64,000 nucleotides of DNA, from assembly GCA_016707075.1 (NCBI GenBank), contig JADJII010000004.1:186001-250000 (forward strand). Direction: 5' to 3'. Under the pieces are notes generated by a model, which did no database searches, had not been told where the DNA came from, and saw nothing but the letters and a program-made list of their open reading frames with translations. This DNA comes from Egaibacter danicus. Lineage in GTDB: Bacteria; Pseudomonadota; Gammaproteobacteria; Burkholderiales; Burkholderiaceae_C. Positions within the stretch are counted from its first letter, which is position 1. Each line of letters starts with the position of its first letter. Both the position numbers and the translations under genes were made by a program. Positions 50,658-59,276 of the stretch are shown here, in pieces.

Positions 50658-51616
50658 TAACGTGCTCCTTTGCGGGACATTTGGTCGGTGGCCACGGCCA
50701 GAATCACCAGGATACCGGTCACCAGTATTTGATACACAGACGATACCCCCATCAGCGTCAGGCCGTTGCGGAACACCCCCACAATCAGCGCACCCACCAG
50801 GGTGCCGAGGATGATGCCGCGGCCGCCAAACAGGCTTGTGCCGCCCAGCACGACGGCGGTGATGGCGTCCAGATTTTCGGTCTGACCGCCATTCGGGTCT
50901 CCCGCGCCGGTACGCGCCACTGTCAATGTCGATGCAATGCCGTAAAACACGCCCGCCAGCACATACACGCCCAGCAGTACCTTCTCGGTGGAAATACCGG
51001 CCAGACGGGTGGCTTCGGGGCTGTTGCCCACGGCGTACACATGGCGGCCTTGTGCGGTTTCGCGCAGCCAGATCCAGACTGCGACGTACAGCGTGAGCAT
51101 CAGCACCACGCCAAAGGGCACCATGGCACCACCAAAAGCGAAGGTTTCACCCAGCAGGTTCATGCCGTCGGGAATATTGGTAATGGTCTGTGCCCGGGAA
51201 TACAGTTGGGTGATGGCAAAGGCAATATTCAAGGTGCCCAAGGTCACAATGAACGGTGGCAGTTTGACACGCGTCACCAGCAGTCCGTTTAGCAGGCCGA
51301 ATAGCGTCGTGGCGGCGATACCGCACAAAATGGCAACCGGCGCACTCAGGCCATAGTCGGCGGCGAATTTGGTCATGACAATGGAGCCAAGGGCCATGAC
51401 CATGCCGCAGGACAGGTCAATGCCCGCGGTCAGGATGATCAGTGTTTGACCAATGGCGATGGTGCCCACCACCATCACCTGCTGCAGAATCAGGGAGAAG
51501 TTCTTCAGCGTAAGAAAATTTTCGTGCTGAAACGAGAAAAAGGTACAGGCCAATACGAGGGCGATGGCTGGACCTAAAGTTCCCATGGGAGGAAGTTTGG
51601 CTTTGAGCGAGTTCAT
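50657..51616 (-). CDS. frcC: sugar ABC transporter permease (FrcC-like)
   Basis: A 319-residue permease of the ribose/xylose/fructose class (BPD_transp_2) with about ten helices, including IAIGQTLIILTAGIDLSCGMVMALGSI and the cytoplasmic loop AVGNSPEATRLAGIS with an EAA-like role. The ATG at 51616 follows the frcB gene by 164 bases that contain a stem-loop. Confidence 0.87.
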   Translation of the reverse strand: MNSLKAKLPPMGTLGPAIALVLACTFFSFQHENFLTLKNFSLILQQVMVVGTIAIGQTLIILTAGIDLSCGMVMALGSIVMTKFAADYGLSAPVAILCGIAATTLFGLLNGLLVTRVKLPPFIVTLGTLNIAFAITQLYSRAQTITNIPDGMNLLGETFAFGGAMVPFGVVLMLTLYVAVWIWLRETAQGRHVYAVGNSPEATRLAGISTEKVLLGVYVLAGVFYGIASTLTVARTGAGDPNGGQTENLDAITAVVLGGTSLFGGRGIILGTLVGALIVGVFRNGLTLMGVSSVYQILVTGILVILAVATDQMSRKGAR

Positions 51617-51684
51617 GGTGTGAGCTTGAATAAAGTTCCTGTGCCAGACAGTCGCAATGAACCAGCAAAGCACTATGAGGGGAT

Positions 51685-51711
51685 CGAAAGCCCCGCATCG
51701 CGGGACTTTCG
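51685..51711 (-). other. stem-loop between frcB and frcC
   Basis: CGAAAGCCCCGC pairs with GCGGGACTTTCG across a three-base loop with one mismatch. There is no T-run on the transcribed strand. Such intercistronic hairpins after a binding-protein gene usually protect the upstream message and lower expression of the permease and ATPase genes. Confidence 0.6.
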
Positions 51712-51780
51712 AGGAAGAGCCTGTACCAGACAGGCCCGGACTCAGGTCACGTATTTAAACAGACCATCCGTCAGAGTCAA

Positions 51781-52764
51781 TTAGTCACCCCAGCACTGTG
51801 CGCGTGCGGTCTTGGTGTCAATGCTCTTCACGCCAGCCATAGGCTTGGATGCCACGAGATCCACACCGGTGTCGGTATAACCGGTTTGACGCTTGCCATC
51901 CTTGGCGTACTTCACGCCGGCAGCCACACCCATCGCAGCCATTTTCAGGGGGTATTGCATGCTGGTTGCAGCGATAACACCCTTTTCAACGTTGCCAACA
52001 CCGTTGCTGCACATGCCGTCAACACCCAGGATAACAACATCCTTTTCCTTGCCAGCGGCCTTCAGAGCCTTGTAAGCGCCGGCGGCTGCGGGTTCGTTGA
52101 TGGCGTACACCACGTTGATGTTGGGATTCTTCTGCAGGCAGTTTTCCATGCCGGTCTGGCCCTTGGCTGCGTCGCCGAAGCTGTCAGCCATGCAAACCAC
52201 TTCATCAGGCTTGGCCAGTTCGTTGCTCTTGGCATCCAGCGTTTTCAGGCCATAACCGGCCAGGAAACCGTTGTGGCGCTGTGCGCCCACGGGGTGGCCG
52301 GGGAACAGGTCCATCGTGGCGATAACAGGCTTCTTGCCTTTCAGTGCCGCCTTGGCGTATTGGCCAATCAGCTCGCCGGCCTTGTAGTTGTTGGTGGCAA
52401 ACAGGGCATCGGCTTCGTCCACCGGGCTGTCCAGAGCAATCACCTGCACGCCTTGAGCCTTGATTTTCTTGATCGTTGGGACGATGGCATCGCCGGAAGA
52501 AGTGATCAGGATGGTCTTGGCGCCAGCGGCAACCATGTTTTCCATGGCGCTGATCTGGCCTGCGGTGTCACCGTCCTGCTTGCCTGCGGCGCTGAGCAGT
52601 TTGAATCCGGCCTTCTTGGCAGCGGCTTCAGCGCCTTCCTTCATTTTCACGAAGAAGGGGTTGCTGTCGGTCTTGGTGATCAACCCGATCACGGGCTCAG
52701 CAGCAAATGCGCTGGACGCGGCAAATGCCAGAGCGGTCAGGGCGAGGGTTGTGGTGTGTTTCAT
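51781..52764 (-). CDS. frcB: sugar ABC transporter substrate-binding protein (FrcB-like)
   Basis: A 327-residue periplasmic receptor of the ribose-binding type (Peripla_BP_4) with a signal peptide cut at SSAFAAEP (about residue 22). It has the opening PVIGLITKTDSNPFFVKMKEGAEAAAKKAGF and, later, VVYAINEPAAAGAYKALKAAGKEKDVVILGVDG. The start at ATG 52764 has AGGAG upstream on the minus strand. It is first in the frcBCA-fucU-ROK operon; ligand is a sugar, with fructose suggested by the neighbouring kinase. Confidence 0.88.
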   Translation of the reverse strand: MKHTTTLALTALAFAASSAFAAEPVIGLITKTDSNPFFVKMKEGAEAAAKKAGFKLLSAAGKQDGDTAGQISAMENMVAAGAKTILITSSGDAIVPTIKKIKAQGVQVIALDSPVDEADALFATNNYKAGELIGQYAKAALKGKKPVIATMDLFPGHPVGAQRHNGFLAGYGLKTLDAKSNELAKPDEVVCMADSFGDAAKGQTGMENCLQKNPNINVVYAINEPAAAGAYKALKAAGKEKDVVILGVDGMCSNGVGNVEKGVIAATSMQYPLKMAAMGVAAGVKYAKDGKRQTGYTDTGVDLVASKPMAGVKSIDTKTARAQCWGD

Positions 52765-52842
52765 TCGGGTCTCCTGGTATGGGTAAAAGCCGGAAAGGAC
52801 CGGCAAGTTAAGTCAACAAACGGGTTAGAGCCCGTAGGAGAA

Positions 52843-52885
52843 ACTATAATCGAATGAACATTACTAAATCAAGTGAGTTTAGTAA
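52843..52885 (-). promoter_or_regulatory. frcB promoter with overlapping operator palindrome
   Basis: On the minus strand TTGATT (52872-52867), 18 bases, TATAGT (52848-52843). The -35 lies inside a perfect palindrome TTACTAAA-N9-TTTAGTAA (52861-52885). The arrangement suits a repressor that blocks polymerase. The same half-site TTACTAAA recurs at 53954-53961 before the divergent aldolase gene. The ROK regulator of this operon is the natural candidate to bind. Confidence 0.65.
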
Positions 52886-52909
52886 TGGAAAACCCTAATA
52901 TGGTGCAGT

Positions 52910-53842
52910 TTATTGGGTACTGGCTTGATCCAGTTCCGCGAATGTAGGTGGCTGGCACCCGGCGCGGCTGCAATTGATGGCTGCTGCCAGCATGGCGTTG
53001 CCCAGTGTTGTGCCCACGCGCTGCGCTGCACCCTCGGTATCCATGGCCCAGTCGGCCAGGCAGTTGCCCCAGAACGTGTCGCCGGCGCCGACGGTGTCGA
53101 CAACCTGCACTTGGGGCGCAGTTTGCGTGGCTACTTGCCCGTCCACGCTGAGGTACGCACCCTGAGCGCCGAAGGTGAGTGCGACACGTTGCGTTCCGCG
53201 GGCAGTGAAAAATTGAACAGCGGTGCCTGCCTGCTCAAGCGTCAGGTCGCCCAGCCCCAGCGTCGACCAGTCTTCGTCGCTGGCTTTGAGCCAGTCGGCT
53301 AGCGAGGCCAGTTCGAGCACTGCGGCCCGGTAAAGTGCCATGCTGGATGCCAGCCTGGGGCGCAGATTGATGTCCACACTGATGGCCCAGCCCAGCGCTT
53401 TGGCGCCTTTGACCACAGCCAGAACCTTCTCATGCTCGGGCGGCACCAGTGCCAGCGAACCAGTGTGCAGCACACCTGGCGAAGCTGTGCTGCGCAGCAA
53501 GGTGAGGATGCCCTCGGGCGTGTAGTCACGGTCGGCAACACCTTCGCGGTAAAAACCATAGCTGGGTTGACCGTTCGTGATCTGCACAACGGCAAGCGAT
53601 GTTGGAAGGGGACTTCTCGGGGAAAGGGCCTGCACCTTGTCGTGCCGAAGTTGTCGCGCCAGCTGGTCGCCAAAATAGTCGGTGGACAGCGGGTTCAAAT
53701 AGCCGGTTTCTGCGCCGCGCAAGGCCGCAGCCCGTGCCATATTGAATGGACTGCCTCCCATTAAAGGACGCAATTGCCCATCAGGCTGGGCGACGCAGTC
53801 CATCAGGGATTCACCCAGAACACGAATTGAAATTGAGGTCAT
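52910..53842 (-). CDS. PfkB family carbohydrate kinase, fructokinase-like
   Basis: A 310-residue sugar kinase of the ribokinase family. It has the N-terminal GGSPFNMARAAALRGAETGYL and the catalytic anion-hole motif VVDTVGAGDTFWGNCLADW, with the Asp base within it. Its position directly upstream of the frc operon and divergent from an F6P-aldolase-like gene suggests that it phosphorylates the imported ketose or hexose. The exact sugar is not shown by sequence. Confidence 0.87.
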   Translation of the reverse strand: MTSISIRVLGESLMDCVAQPDGQLRPLMGGSPFNMARAAALRGAETGYLNPLSTDYFGDQLARQLRHDKVQALSPRSPLPTSLAVVQITNGQPSYGFYREGVADRDYTPEGILTLLRSTASPGVLHTGSLALVPPEHEKVLAVVKGAKALGWAISVDINLRPRLASSMALYRAAVLELASLADWLKASDEDWSTLGLGDLTLEQAGTAVQFFTARGTQRVALTFGAQGAYLSVDGQVATQTAPQVQVVDTVGAGDTFWGNCLADWAMDTEGAAQRVGTTLGNAMLAAAINCSRAGCQPPTFAELDQASTQ

Positions 53843-53953
53843 GGAGGAGCCTGCTCTCTGGAAAATGGCTGGTGTTGGCTGGTTTTATCGCAGCCAGCAG
53901 AAGCGTGCGAGTGTAATTTAGATCCGATCGTTGTTTAATTAAAACTAATGGCT

Positions 53954-53961
53954 TTACTAAA
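53954..53961 (+). promoter_or_regulatory. operator half-site upstream of the aldolase gene
   Basis: TTACTAAA, identical to the half-site of the frcB palindrome, lies 59 bases before the TTG start of the aldolase gene, in the divergent region with the kinase gene. A nearby TTTAATTAAA palindrome (about 53932-53942) and a partial inverse arm (TTTA at 53970) are also present. Probably bound by the same regulator. Confidence 0.45.
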
Positions 53962-54019
53962 ATGGATGCTTTAACTGCAATTCGAGTCGAACAAAATACG
54001 CCTTTAAGCAGGAATCGCC

Positions 54020-54688
54020 TTGAAACTTTATCTTGACACTGCGGATGCTTCGCAATGGCAGTTGCCTGCCGGATGTCCTGCGGTGCAGGGTGTCACCACC
54101 AACCCGACGCTGATCCATGCCGCTGGCTTGCCCGTGAGTCTTGCAACCGGTCTGGGTCTGGTGGATCGCGCAGGCCAGCAGGGTCTGGCTGAACTGATGC
54201 TGCAACTGCCCGGTGTTGATCCTGTCGAAGCAGACCGCTGGCTAGCCCGGCTCTTGCCAGCATCGACAGAAGCACATGTGCAAATCACCATCAAGCTGCC
54301 TTGTCATCCGGATTGGCAGGGCGCGCTTGCGCGGGTACAGGCTGCGGGTGTGCCGACTCTGTTGACCGGCGTTTCCAATCCTGTGCAATTGATGTGGGCT
54401 CGACAATGCGGGGCTACTTACGTTGCCCCCTATATTGGCCGTTTGCAGGCTGATGGGCGGGACGTATGGCCCTTCCTGGAGGCCTGCGTAGCACTTCAGG
54501 ACGGGGGGCCTCGTCTGCTGGCTGCCAGCATCAAGTCAAGTGACGTGTTGTCCCGTCTGATCGCAATGGGGGCTTATGCCGCCACGGTGAGACCGGAGTT
54601 TGCTGTCGGGCTGGCCACTGACAAGCTGACTGATGCAGCCATTGCCCAGTTTGATGCCGATACGAAGGCCAGTTTCCAGAGTAAATAG
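54020..54688 (+). CDS. transaldolase family protein, fructose-6-phosphate aldolase-like
   Basis: A 222-residue alpha/beta barrel of the small transaldolase class, about the length of FsaA. The opening KLYLDTADASQW, the GVTTNPTLI segment and the Schiff-base lysine in HVQITIKLP match the family, followed by YVAPYIGRL and ASIKSSDV. It starts with TTG, preceded by AGGA. FSA enzymes split fructose 6-phosphate into dihydroxyacetone and glyceraldehyde 3-phosphate. The context with a sugar kinase and transporter fits such a step, but the substrate is inferred. Confidence 0.83.
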   Translation: MKLYLDTADASQWQLPAGCPAVQGVTTNPTLIHAAGLPVSLATGLGLVDRAGQQGLAELMLQLPGVDPVEADRWLARLLPASTEAHVQITIKLPCHPDWQGALARVQAAGVPTLLTGVSNPVQLMWARQCGATYVAPYIGRLQADGRDVWPFLEACVALQDGGPRLLAASIKSSDVLSRLIAMGAYAATVRPEFAVGLATDKLTDAAIAQFDADTKASFQSK

Positions 54689-54721
54689 TAGCAGCGGCCC
54701 GGGCCCGGAAACCCGGACGCT

Positions 54722-56026
54722 TCAAGTTGTTCTGGCTCGGGCCAGAGGCGGGTTTTTTGCGAAGTAGCGCTGTATGCCCCGCATCAAGGCGTTGGCCAGC
54801 TGTTGCCGGTATTGGGGGCTGGCGAGTTTGGTTTCCTCATCCGGATTGCTGATAAATGCTGCCTCGACCAATACGCTGGGAATGTCTGGCGCTTTCAGTA
54901 CGGCAAAGGCGGCCTGTTCGACTTTGGGCTTATGCAGCTTGCCTACCCGGCCAATTTCTCCCAGCATGGCACCCCCCAGCTTGAGGCTGTCGTTGATTTG
55001 TGCGGTGGTGCTCATATCCAGCAAGGCGCGCTGCACCTGAACATCCCTGGCTTTCACGTTCAGGCCGCCAATACGGTCAGCCTTGTTTTCCTTGTCCGCC
55101 ATCCAGCGTGCCGCGCTGCTGGAAGCGCCACCCTGGCTGAGTGCGAAGACGCTGGCCCCCTGCGGACGTGGCGTGAAAAAGGCATCGGCGTGAATGCTGA
55201 CAAACAGGTCCGCCTGCACACGCTGGGCCTTTTGCACGCGAACATGCAGTGGTACGAAGAAGTCGGCATCCCGCGTCAAGTAGGCGCGCATCGCGTTGCC
55301 ATTGATCGTGGTTGCGTTGATCCGGTCGCGCAGCAGGTGCGCGATGTGTAGTACCACATCCTTTTCCCGAGTCCCTCCCGGCCCTACTGCGCCAGGGTCT
55401 TCGCCGCCATGGCCGGGGTCCAGCGCCACGATGATCAGGCGGTCCGTCTTGCTGGGAGGTTTGGGGGGCTGGGGAGCAGTAGAGTTGCCTTTTTTGTCTT
55501 TCTGGGCGATCAGGTCACCCAGCGGGTCGGCTGCCGGCGCATCTGATTTGCCGCCATCGGGCGAGGGTTTTTCATTCAACCGTTCTGCGATCAGTGCCTC
55601 CAGCGGGTCTGTCTGGACCGTTGGATAGAGGTCGAACACCAGACGGTGTTTGTAGGCGGCAACGGGAGGTAGCGAGAAAACCTGGGGCTGAATGGCCTGC
55701 TTCAAATCAATCACCAGCCTGATGACGGAAGGCGCATTTTGTCCAACGCGAATACCGGCAATGTTGGGGTCGTCCGGCAACACCTTGGCGACGAGTTCCT
55801 TCAGCGCCGGGTTGAGATCAATGCCGTCGATATCCACTACCAGTCGGGGCGGTGTAGGGATGAAAAACTGTTTGGCTTTGAGCTCACCGTCGGATTCAAT
55901 CGTGACCCGTGAATAGTCAGGCGCTGGCCACACCCGAACGGCCAGTATGGTTGCTCCCTGCGCCAGATGCTGAGTACCCAGCAGTAATACGGTGGAGCCC
56001 GTCTGCAAGAGCAGGCGCCGCTTCAT
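54722..56026 (-). CDS. amiC: N-acetylmuramoyl-L-alanine amidase AmiC
   Basis: A 434-residue murein amidase that splits daughter cells. The N terminus is MKRRLLLQTGS with a hydrophobic stretch, a Tat-like signal as in E. coli AmiC. An AMIN domain follows (VRVWPAPDYSRVTIESD), then a linker rich in Pro and Lys, then the Amidase_3 domain with zinc ligands in LDPGHGGEDPGA, Glu in GTREKDV and His in VSIHADAF. The catalytic Glu is in SVLVEAAFISNPDEE. Its start overlaps the tsaE stop in ATGA. Confidence 0.94.
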   Translation of the reverse strand: MKRRLLLQTGSTVLLLGTQHLAQGATILAVRVWPAPDYSRVTIESDGELKAKQFFIPTPPRLVVDIDGIDLNPALKELVAKVLPDDPNIAGIRVGQNAPSVIRLVIDLKQAIQPQVFSLPPVAAYKHRLVFDLYPTVQTDPLEALIAERLNEKPSPDGGKSDAPAADPLGDLIAQKDKKGNSTAPQPPKPPSKTDRLIIVALDPGHGGEDPGAVGPGGTREKDVVLHIAHLLRDRINATTINGNAMRAYLTRDADFFVPLHVRVQKAQRVQADLFVSIHADAFFTPRPQGASVFALSQGGASSSAARWMADKENKADRIGGLNVKARDVQVQRALLDMSTTAQINDSLKLGGAMLGEIGRVGKLHKPKVEQAAFAVLKAPDIPSVLVEAAFISNPDEETKLASPQYRQQLANALMRGIQRYFAKNPPLARARTT

Positions 56027-56505
56027 GCCGTGGCACCGATCAGGATGGCGTCGCCTGTGGGCGTCTGCGCGGCCAGGGTTACCAGCCGGGATTCGTCGGC
56101 ACGGGCCTCAATTCTGATGACCAGATCAGCTTGTGGAATGACCCTGGCTGCTTTTTCCGGCCATTCTGCCAGCTTCAGGCCCTGGCTGGCAAACAGGTCG
56201 CGAAAACCCGCTTCTTCCCATTCGCGCGGGTCTGTGAAACGGTAGAAGTCGAAATGCCAGATATTCAAGCCTGACAGGTTGTAGGGCTCGACAACTGCGT
56301 AAGTAGGGCTTTTGATGCGCCCCTGAACGCCCAATGCATGCAGCAGGTGCCGAACCAGGGTAGTCTTGCCTGCTCCCAAGTCGCCATGTAATTCGATAAA
56401 AGACTGTTTAAGTGCCGGCTGAACGGCCAGCCGGGTTGCAAACAGTTGCGTATCAGCCTCGTCTTTCCAGACCAGGCTTTTTACAATGGGAATGTGACGA
56501 TTCAC
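56023..56505 (-). CDS. tsaE: tRNA threonylcarbamoyladenosine biosynthesis protein TsaE
   Basis: TsaE is the ATPase partner of TsaB and TsaD in making t6A37 of tRNA. The product of about 160 residues has Walker A HGDLGAGKTTLVRHLL, SPTYAVVEPY and HFDFYRFTDPREWEEAGF, all typical. The N terminus is uncertain: no ATG fits, GTG at 56505 is my choice, and it overlaps the divergent queG start. It is coupled to amiC by ATGA. Confidence 0.9.
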   Translation of the reverse strand: MNRHIPIVKSLVWKDEADTQLFATRLAVQPALKQSFIELHGDLGAGKTTLVRHLLHALGVQGRIKSPTYAVVEPYNLSGLNIWHFDFYRFTDPREWEEAGFRDLFASQGLKLAEWPEKAARVIPQADLVIRIEARADESRLVTLAAQTPTGDAILIGATA

Positions 56506-57597
56506 AGCACTCACTTCAACGGCAGTCAATTGGTTTCTCTGGTTCAGGCTTGGGCCCGGGAACTTGGATTCTCCCAAATTGGCGTGGCTGGTGTTGACTT
56601 GTCATCGTCCGAGGCTGGTTTGCTGGATTGGCTGGCGCGGGGATTCCATGGCGATATGGCCTATATGGCAAAGCATGGCGTCAAGCGTGCGCGACCTGCC
56701 GAGCTGGTGCCCGGTACGGTCAGTGTGATCACGGCTCGAATGGATTATTTGCCATCCCGGACTCCCACCGATTGGCCTCAAGTTGAATTTGACAGGCTGA
56801 CGAGGCCTGATGAGGGTGTTATTTCTGTCTACGCACGGGGGAGGGACTACCACAAGGTCCTGCGTGCACGGCTTGCGCAGCTGGGCGAAAAAATCGCACA
56901 GCATGTTGGACCTTTTGGCCACCGGGTGTTCACGGATTCGGCGCCCGTGCTGGAGGCTGAGCTGGCCACCCGCAGCGGGCAAGGTTGGCGGGGCAAGCAC
57001 ACGCTGGTCCTTAGCCGTGAAGCGGGCTCCATGTTTTTTCTGGGTGAGATTTATGTGGATCTGTCTCTTCCAGCCGGCGAACCGGTGTCGGGCCTTTGCG
57101 GTACCTGCAATGCCTGCATGGATGTATGCCCCACCGGGGCTATCGTGGCGCCTCACCGGCTGGATGCCAGGCGATGCATTTCATACCTGACCATCGAACA
57201 CGCGGGATCTATTCCGCAGGAGTTGCGGCCGCTGATGGGTAATCGCATCTATGGCTGTGACGACTGTCAGCTTATTTGCCCGTGGAACAAGTTTGCCCAG
57301 CGCAGCGTGCTGCCTGATTTTGATGAGCGCGCTGGAATGACGGGCGTCAAATTGATGGTGCTGTTTGGTTGGACAGAGGAAGAGTTTTTGCGAAATACCG
57401 AGGGAAGTCCTATACGGCGCATAGGGCATGAGCGCTGGCTGCGCAATCTCGCTGTTGCGATGGGGAACGCGCTGAGGGTTCACGAGGATATGCTCATGGT
57501 ACGCGCTCTGGAGGCCCGCAAGGATCACCTGAGTGCCATGGTGCGTGAACATGTAACCTGGGCACTGCAATACCATGAGCAGAATCTGTCTGCCTGA
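56494..57597 (+). CDS. queG: epoxyqueuosine reductase QueG
   Basis: QueG reduces epoxyqueuosine to queuosine in tRNA using cobalamin and two [4Fe-4S] clusters. The protein of about 367 residues has DYLPSR, the Cys motif CGTCNACMDVCP and the second CDDCQLICPW. The C-terminal HEAT-like helices (AMGNALRVHEDMLMVRALE) are complete. GTG at 56494 is the most plausible start, aligning with family N termini (LVQAWARELGFSQIGVAG). It sits head to head with tsaE. Confidence 0.93.
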   Translation: MTIHSTHFNGSQLVSLVQAWARELGFSQIGVAGVDLSSSEAGLLDWLARGFHGDMAYMAKHGVKRARPAELVPGTVSVITARMDYLPSRTPTDWPQVEFDRLTRPDEGVISVYARGRDYHKVLRARLAQLGEKIAQHVGPFGHRVFTDSAPVLEAELATRSGQGWRGKHTLVLSREAGSMFFLGEIYVDLSLPAGEPVSGLCGTCNACMDVCPTGAIVAPHRLDARRCISYLTIEHAGSIPQELRPLMGNRIYGCDDCQLICPWNKFAQRSVLPDFDERAGMTGVKLMVLFGWTEEEFLRNTEGSPIRRIGHERWLRNLAVAMGNALRVHEDMLMVRALEARKDHLSAMVREHVTWALQYHEQNLSA

Positions 57598-57624
57598 AGC
57601 CAGCCGATACCTGAGAGAAAACCC

Positions 57625-58449
57625 ATGAGCCGCATTCGCCTTTTTGTCATTGATCCCCAAAATGATTTCATGGACATGGAAGGTGCTGCCTTGCCGGTGC
57701 CCGGCGCCAATGCCGATATGAATCGGCTCGCCGCGTTCGTGCAGTTCATGGCATCGTCAATTGACGAACTGATCGTGACACTGGACTCGCACGCCAGTGT
57801 GGGTGTCGAACGAACGACTTTCTGGATGCTTGCCGACGGCTCGGCGGTTCCCCCGTTCACCCAGATCAAGGCCGCAGATGTGGTGGGCAACACTTACGTG
57901 CCCCGTAACGTGTCATTGCGACCGCAAGTAATCGCGTATCTGCGGGCACTGGAGTCGGGCGGTGCGCGAACGCTCATTGTCTGGCCCGTGCACTGTGTCC
58001 TGGGAACGCGGGGGCATAACATCCAGGGCCAATTGGCTCAGGCTATTGCAGCGTGGGAGTATGCAACCGGATGCATCTGTGAAAAGGTGCTTAAAGGTCT
58101 TAACCCAATGACCGAGCAGTACAGTGCCTTTCGTGCGGAAGTACCTCTCGCGGACGACCCGCGCACCCAGATCAACACGGCCTTGATGGCCCGATTGGAG
58201 AAGGGGTCAGAATGGTTGGTAGTTGCCGGTGAGGCGCTGAGCCATTGTGTTGCAGCGTCTGGAGAAGACATGTTTTCCCGGTTGAACCGCGACAGGATTG
58301 CCAAAACGGTTTTTCTTTCAGATTGCATGAGTCCGGTGGCCGGATTTGAAGCGGCCGGTCAGCGCTTTCTCGATGAAGCACGAGACCGTGGCGCCCTGGT
58401 CATGTCATCGCCTGAAGCCATGTCCCGTCTTGCTGTAGGTATCATGTAA
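57625..58449 (+). CDS. cysteine hydrolase, isochorismatase/nicotinamidase-like
   Basis: A 274-residue enzyme of the isochorismatase fold. The catalytic Asp is in LFVIDPQNDFMD and the cysteine probably in GEALSHCVAASG, where the usual cis-peptide and C-x-x-x motif are found. It is longer than PncA (about 210) and lacks an obvious zinc triad, though DSHASVGVER and VHCVLGTRGHN provide His residues as in nicotinamidases. The substrate is unknown. Begins 28 bases after queG. Confidence 0.78.
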   Translation: MSRIRLFVIDPQNDFMDMEGAALPVPGANADMNRLAAFVQFMASSIDELIVTLDSHASVGVERTTFWMLADGSAVPPFTQIKAADVVGNTYVPRNVSLRPQVIAYLRALESGGARTLIVWPVHCVLGTRGHNIQGQLAQAIAAWEYATGCICEKVLKGLNPMTEQYSAFRAEVPLADDPRTQINTALMARLEKGSEWLVVAGEALSHCVAASGEDMFSRLNRDRIAKTVFLSDCMSPVAGFEAAGQRFLDEARDRGALVMSSPEAMSRLAVGIM

Positions 58450-58451
58450 TC

Positions 58452-59255
58452 ATGGCTCCCATCCCTCCGATATCCGCTTCAACAAGCCGTTGGGCTCGCG
58501 AGTGGACTGGCTGGGTCCGTGGCTGGTGGCAGATCATTCACGTAGGGGCTCAGATACTGGTTCTGGCGATGTCACCTTCGAGTTACCGCAAGTCGCAGCG
58601 CATCGTGATGGCACGCAACATCTACTTGGCAACAGCGCCGCTGTTGCCAGGATTTACGGTTTTGTCAGCACTCATCAGCCTGATCATTATCCGGATTGTG
58701 ATCGCCACGACGTTGACTTACGGGCTGTCGCAATATGCGCTGGAATTGTTGATTCGCACGCTCGTGCTGGAGTTGCTGCCCTTGTCGGTTGCACTGTTCG
58801 TGGCAGTGCGCTACACCATGCCGCAAGGCAAGAATGTGCGCGATATGCGATCACGTGGCGAATTTGAAGCCTTGTGGCGCGCGGGAGGGGATCCGGCACG
58901 TGATGAATTGCTGCCCCGGGTCGGCGCGAGTGTGTTCGCAGTGGTCCTGCTGGCTGCCGTGAGCTGCTTTGTTGCCCTCGCTTTGACTTACCTGAATGTG
59001 TATGGGTTCAGGACTTGGGGGGCTGCAGCGTACACACGGTCAGTGGGCCAGGTATTCAGTCCCGTAGTCACACTGATTTTCTGTCTCAAAACGCTTTTCT
59101 TCAGCCTGGCTGTCTCGTTGATTCCCATCGTCTTCAACCCGCCGAAGGAAGAGGGAGATTTCAAAGGTATGAATGTCGAGATCAAGGTTTTGGCCAGACT
59201 GTTTGCTGTGATCCTGCTGATCGAGGTGGTATCTCTCGTTGGCAACTACTATTGA
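58452..59255 (+). CDS. MlaE-like ABC transporter permease
   Basis: A 267-residue membrane protein with five to six helices and a cytoplasmic loop (MRSRGEFEALWRAGGDPARDELLPRVGA) matching the arrangement of MlaE/YrbE permeases, which move phospholipids. An MCE (MlaD-like) gene follows after 21 bases, which supports the call. No ATPase gene lies beside it, which is unusual. Similarity to MlaE is weak by eye. Confidence 0.68.
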   Translation: MAPIPPISASTSRWAREWTGWVRGWWQIIHVGAQILVLAMSPSSYRKSQRIVMARNIYLATAPLLPGFTVLSALISLIIIRIVIATTLTYGLSQYALELLIRTLVLELLPLSVALFVAVRYTMPQGKNVRDMRSRGEFEALWRAGGDPARDELLPRVGASVFAVVLLAAVSCFVALALTYLNVYGFRTWGAAAYTRSVGQVFSPVVTLIFCLKTLFFSLAVSLIPIVFNPPKEEGDFKGMNVEIKVLARLFAVILLIEVVSLVGNYY

Positions 59256-59276
59256 GTTTGATCTCGTATTCTTCTT

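Noticed and set aside
54688..54722. GC-rich inverted sequence after the aldolase gene as a terminator
   Set aside because: The stem is irregular and no T-run follows on either strand.
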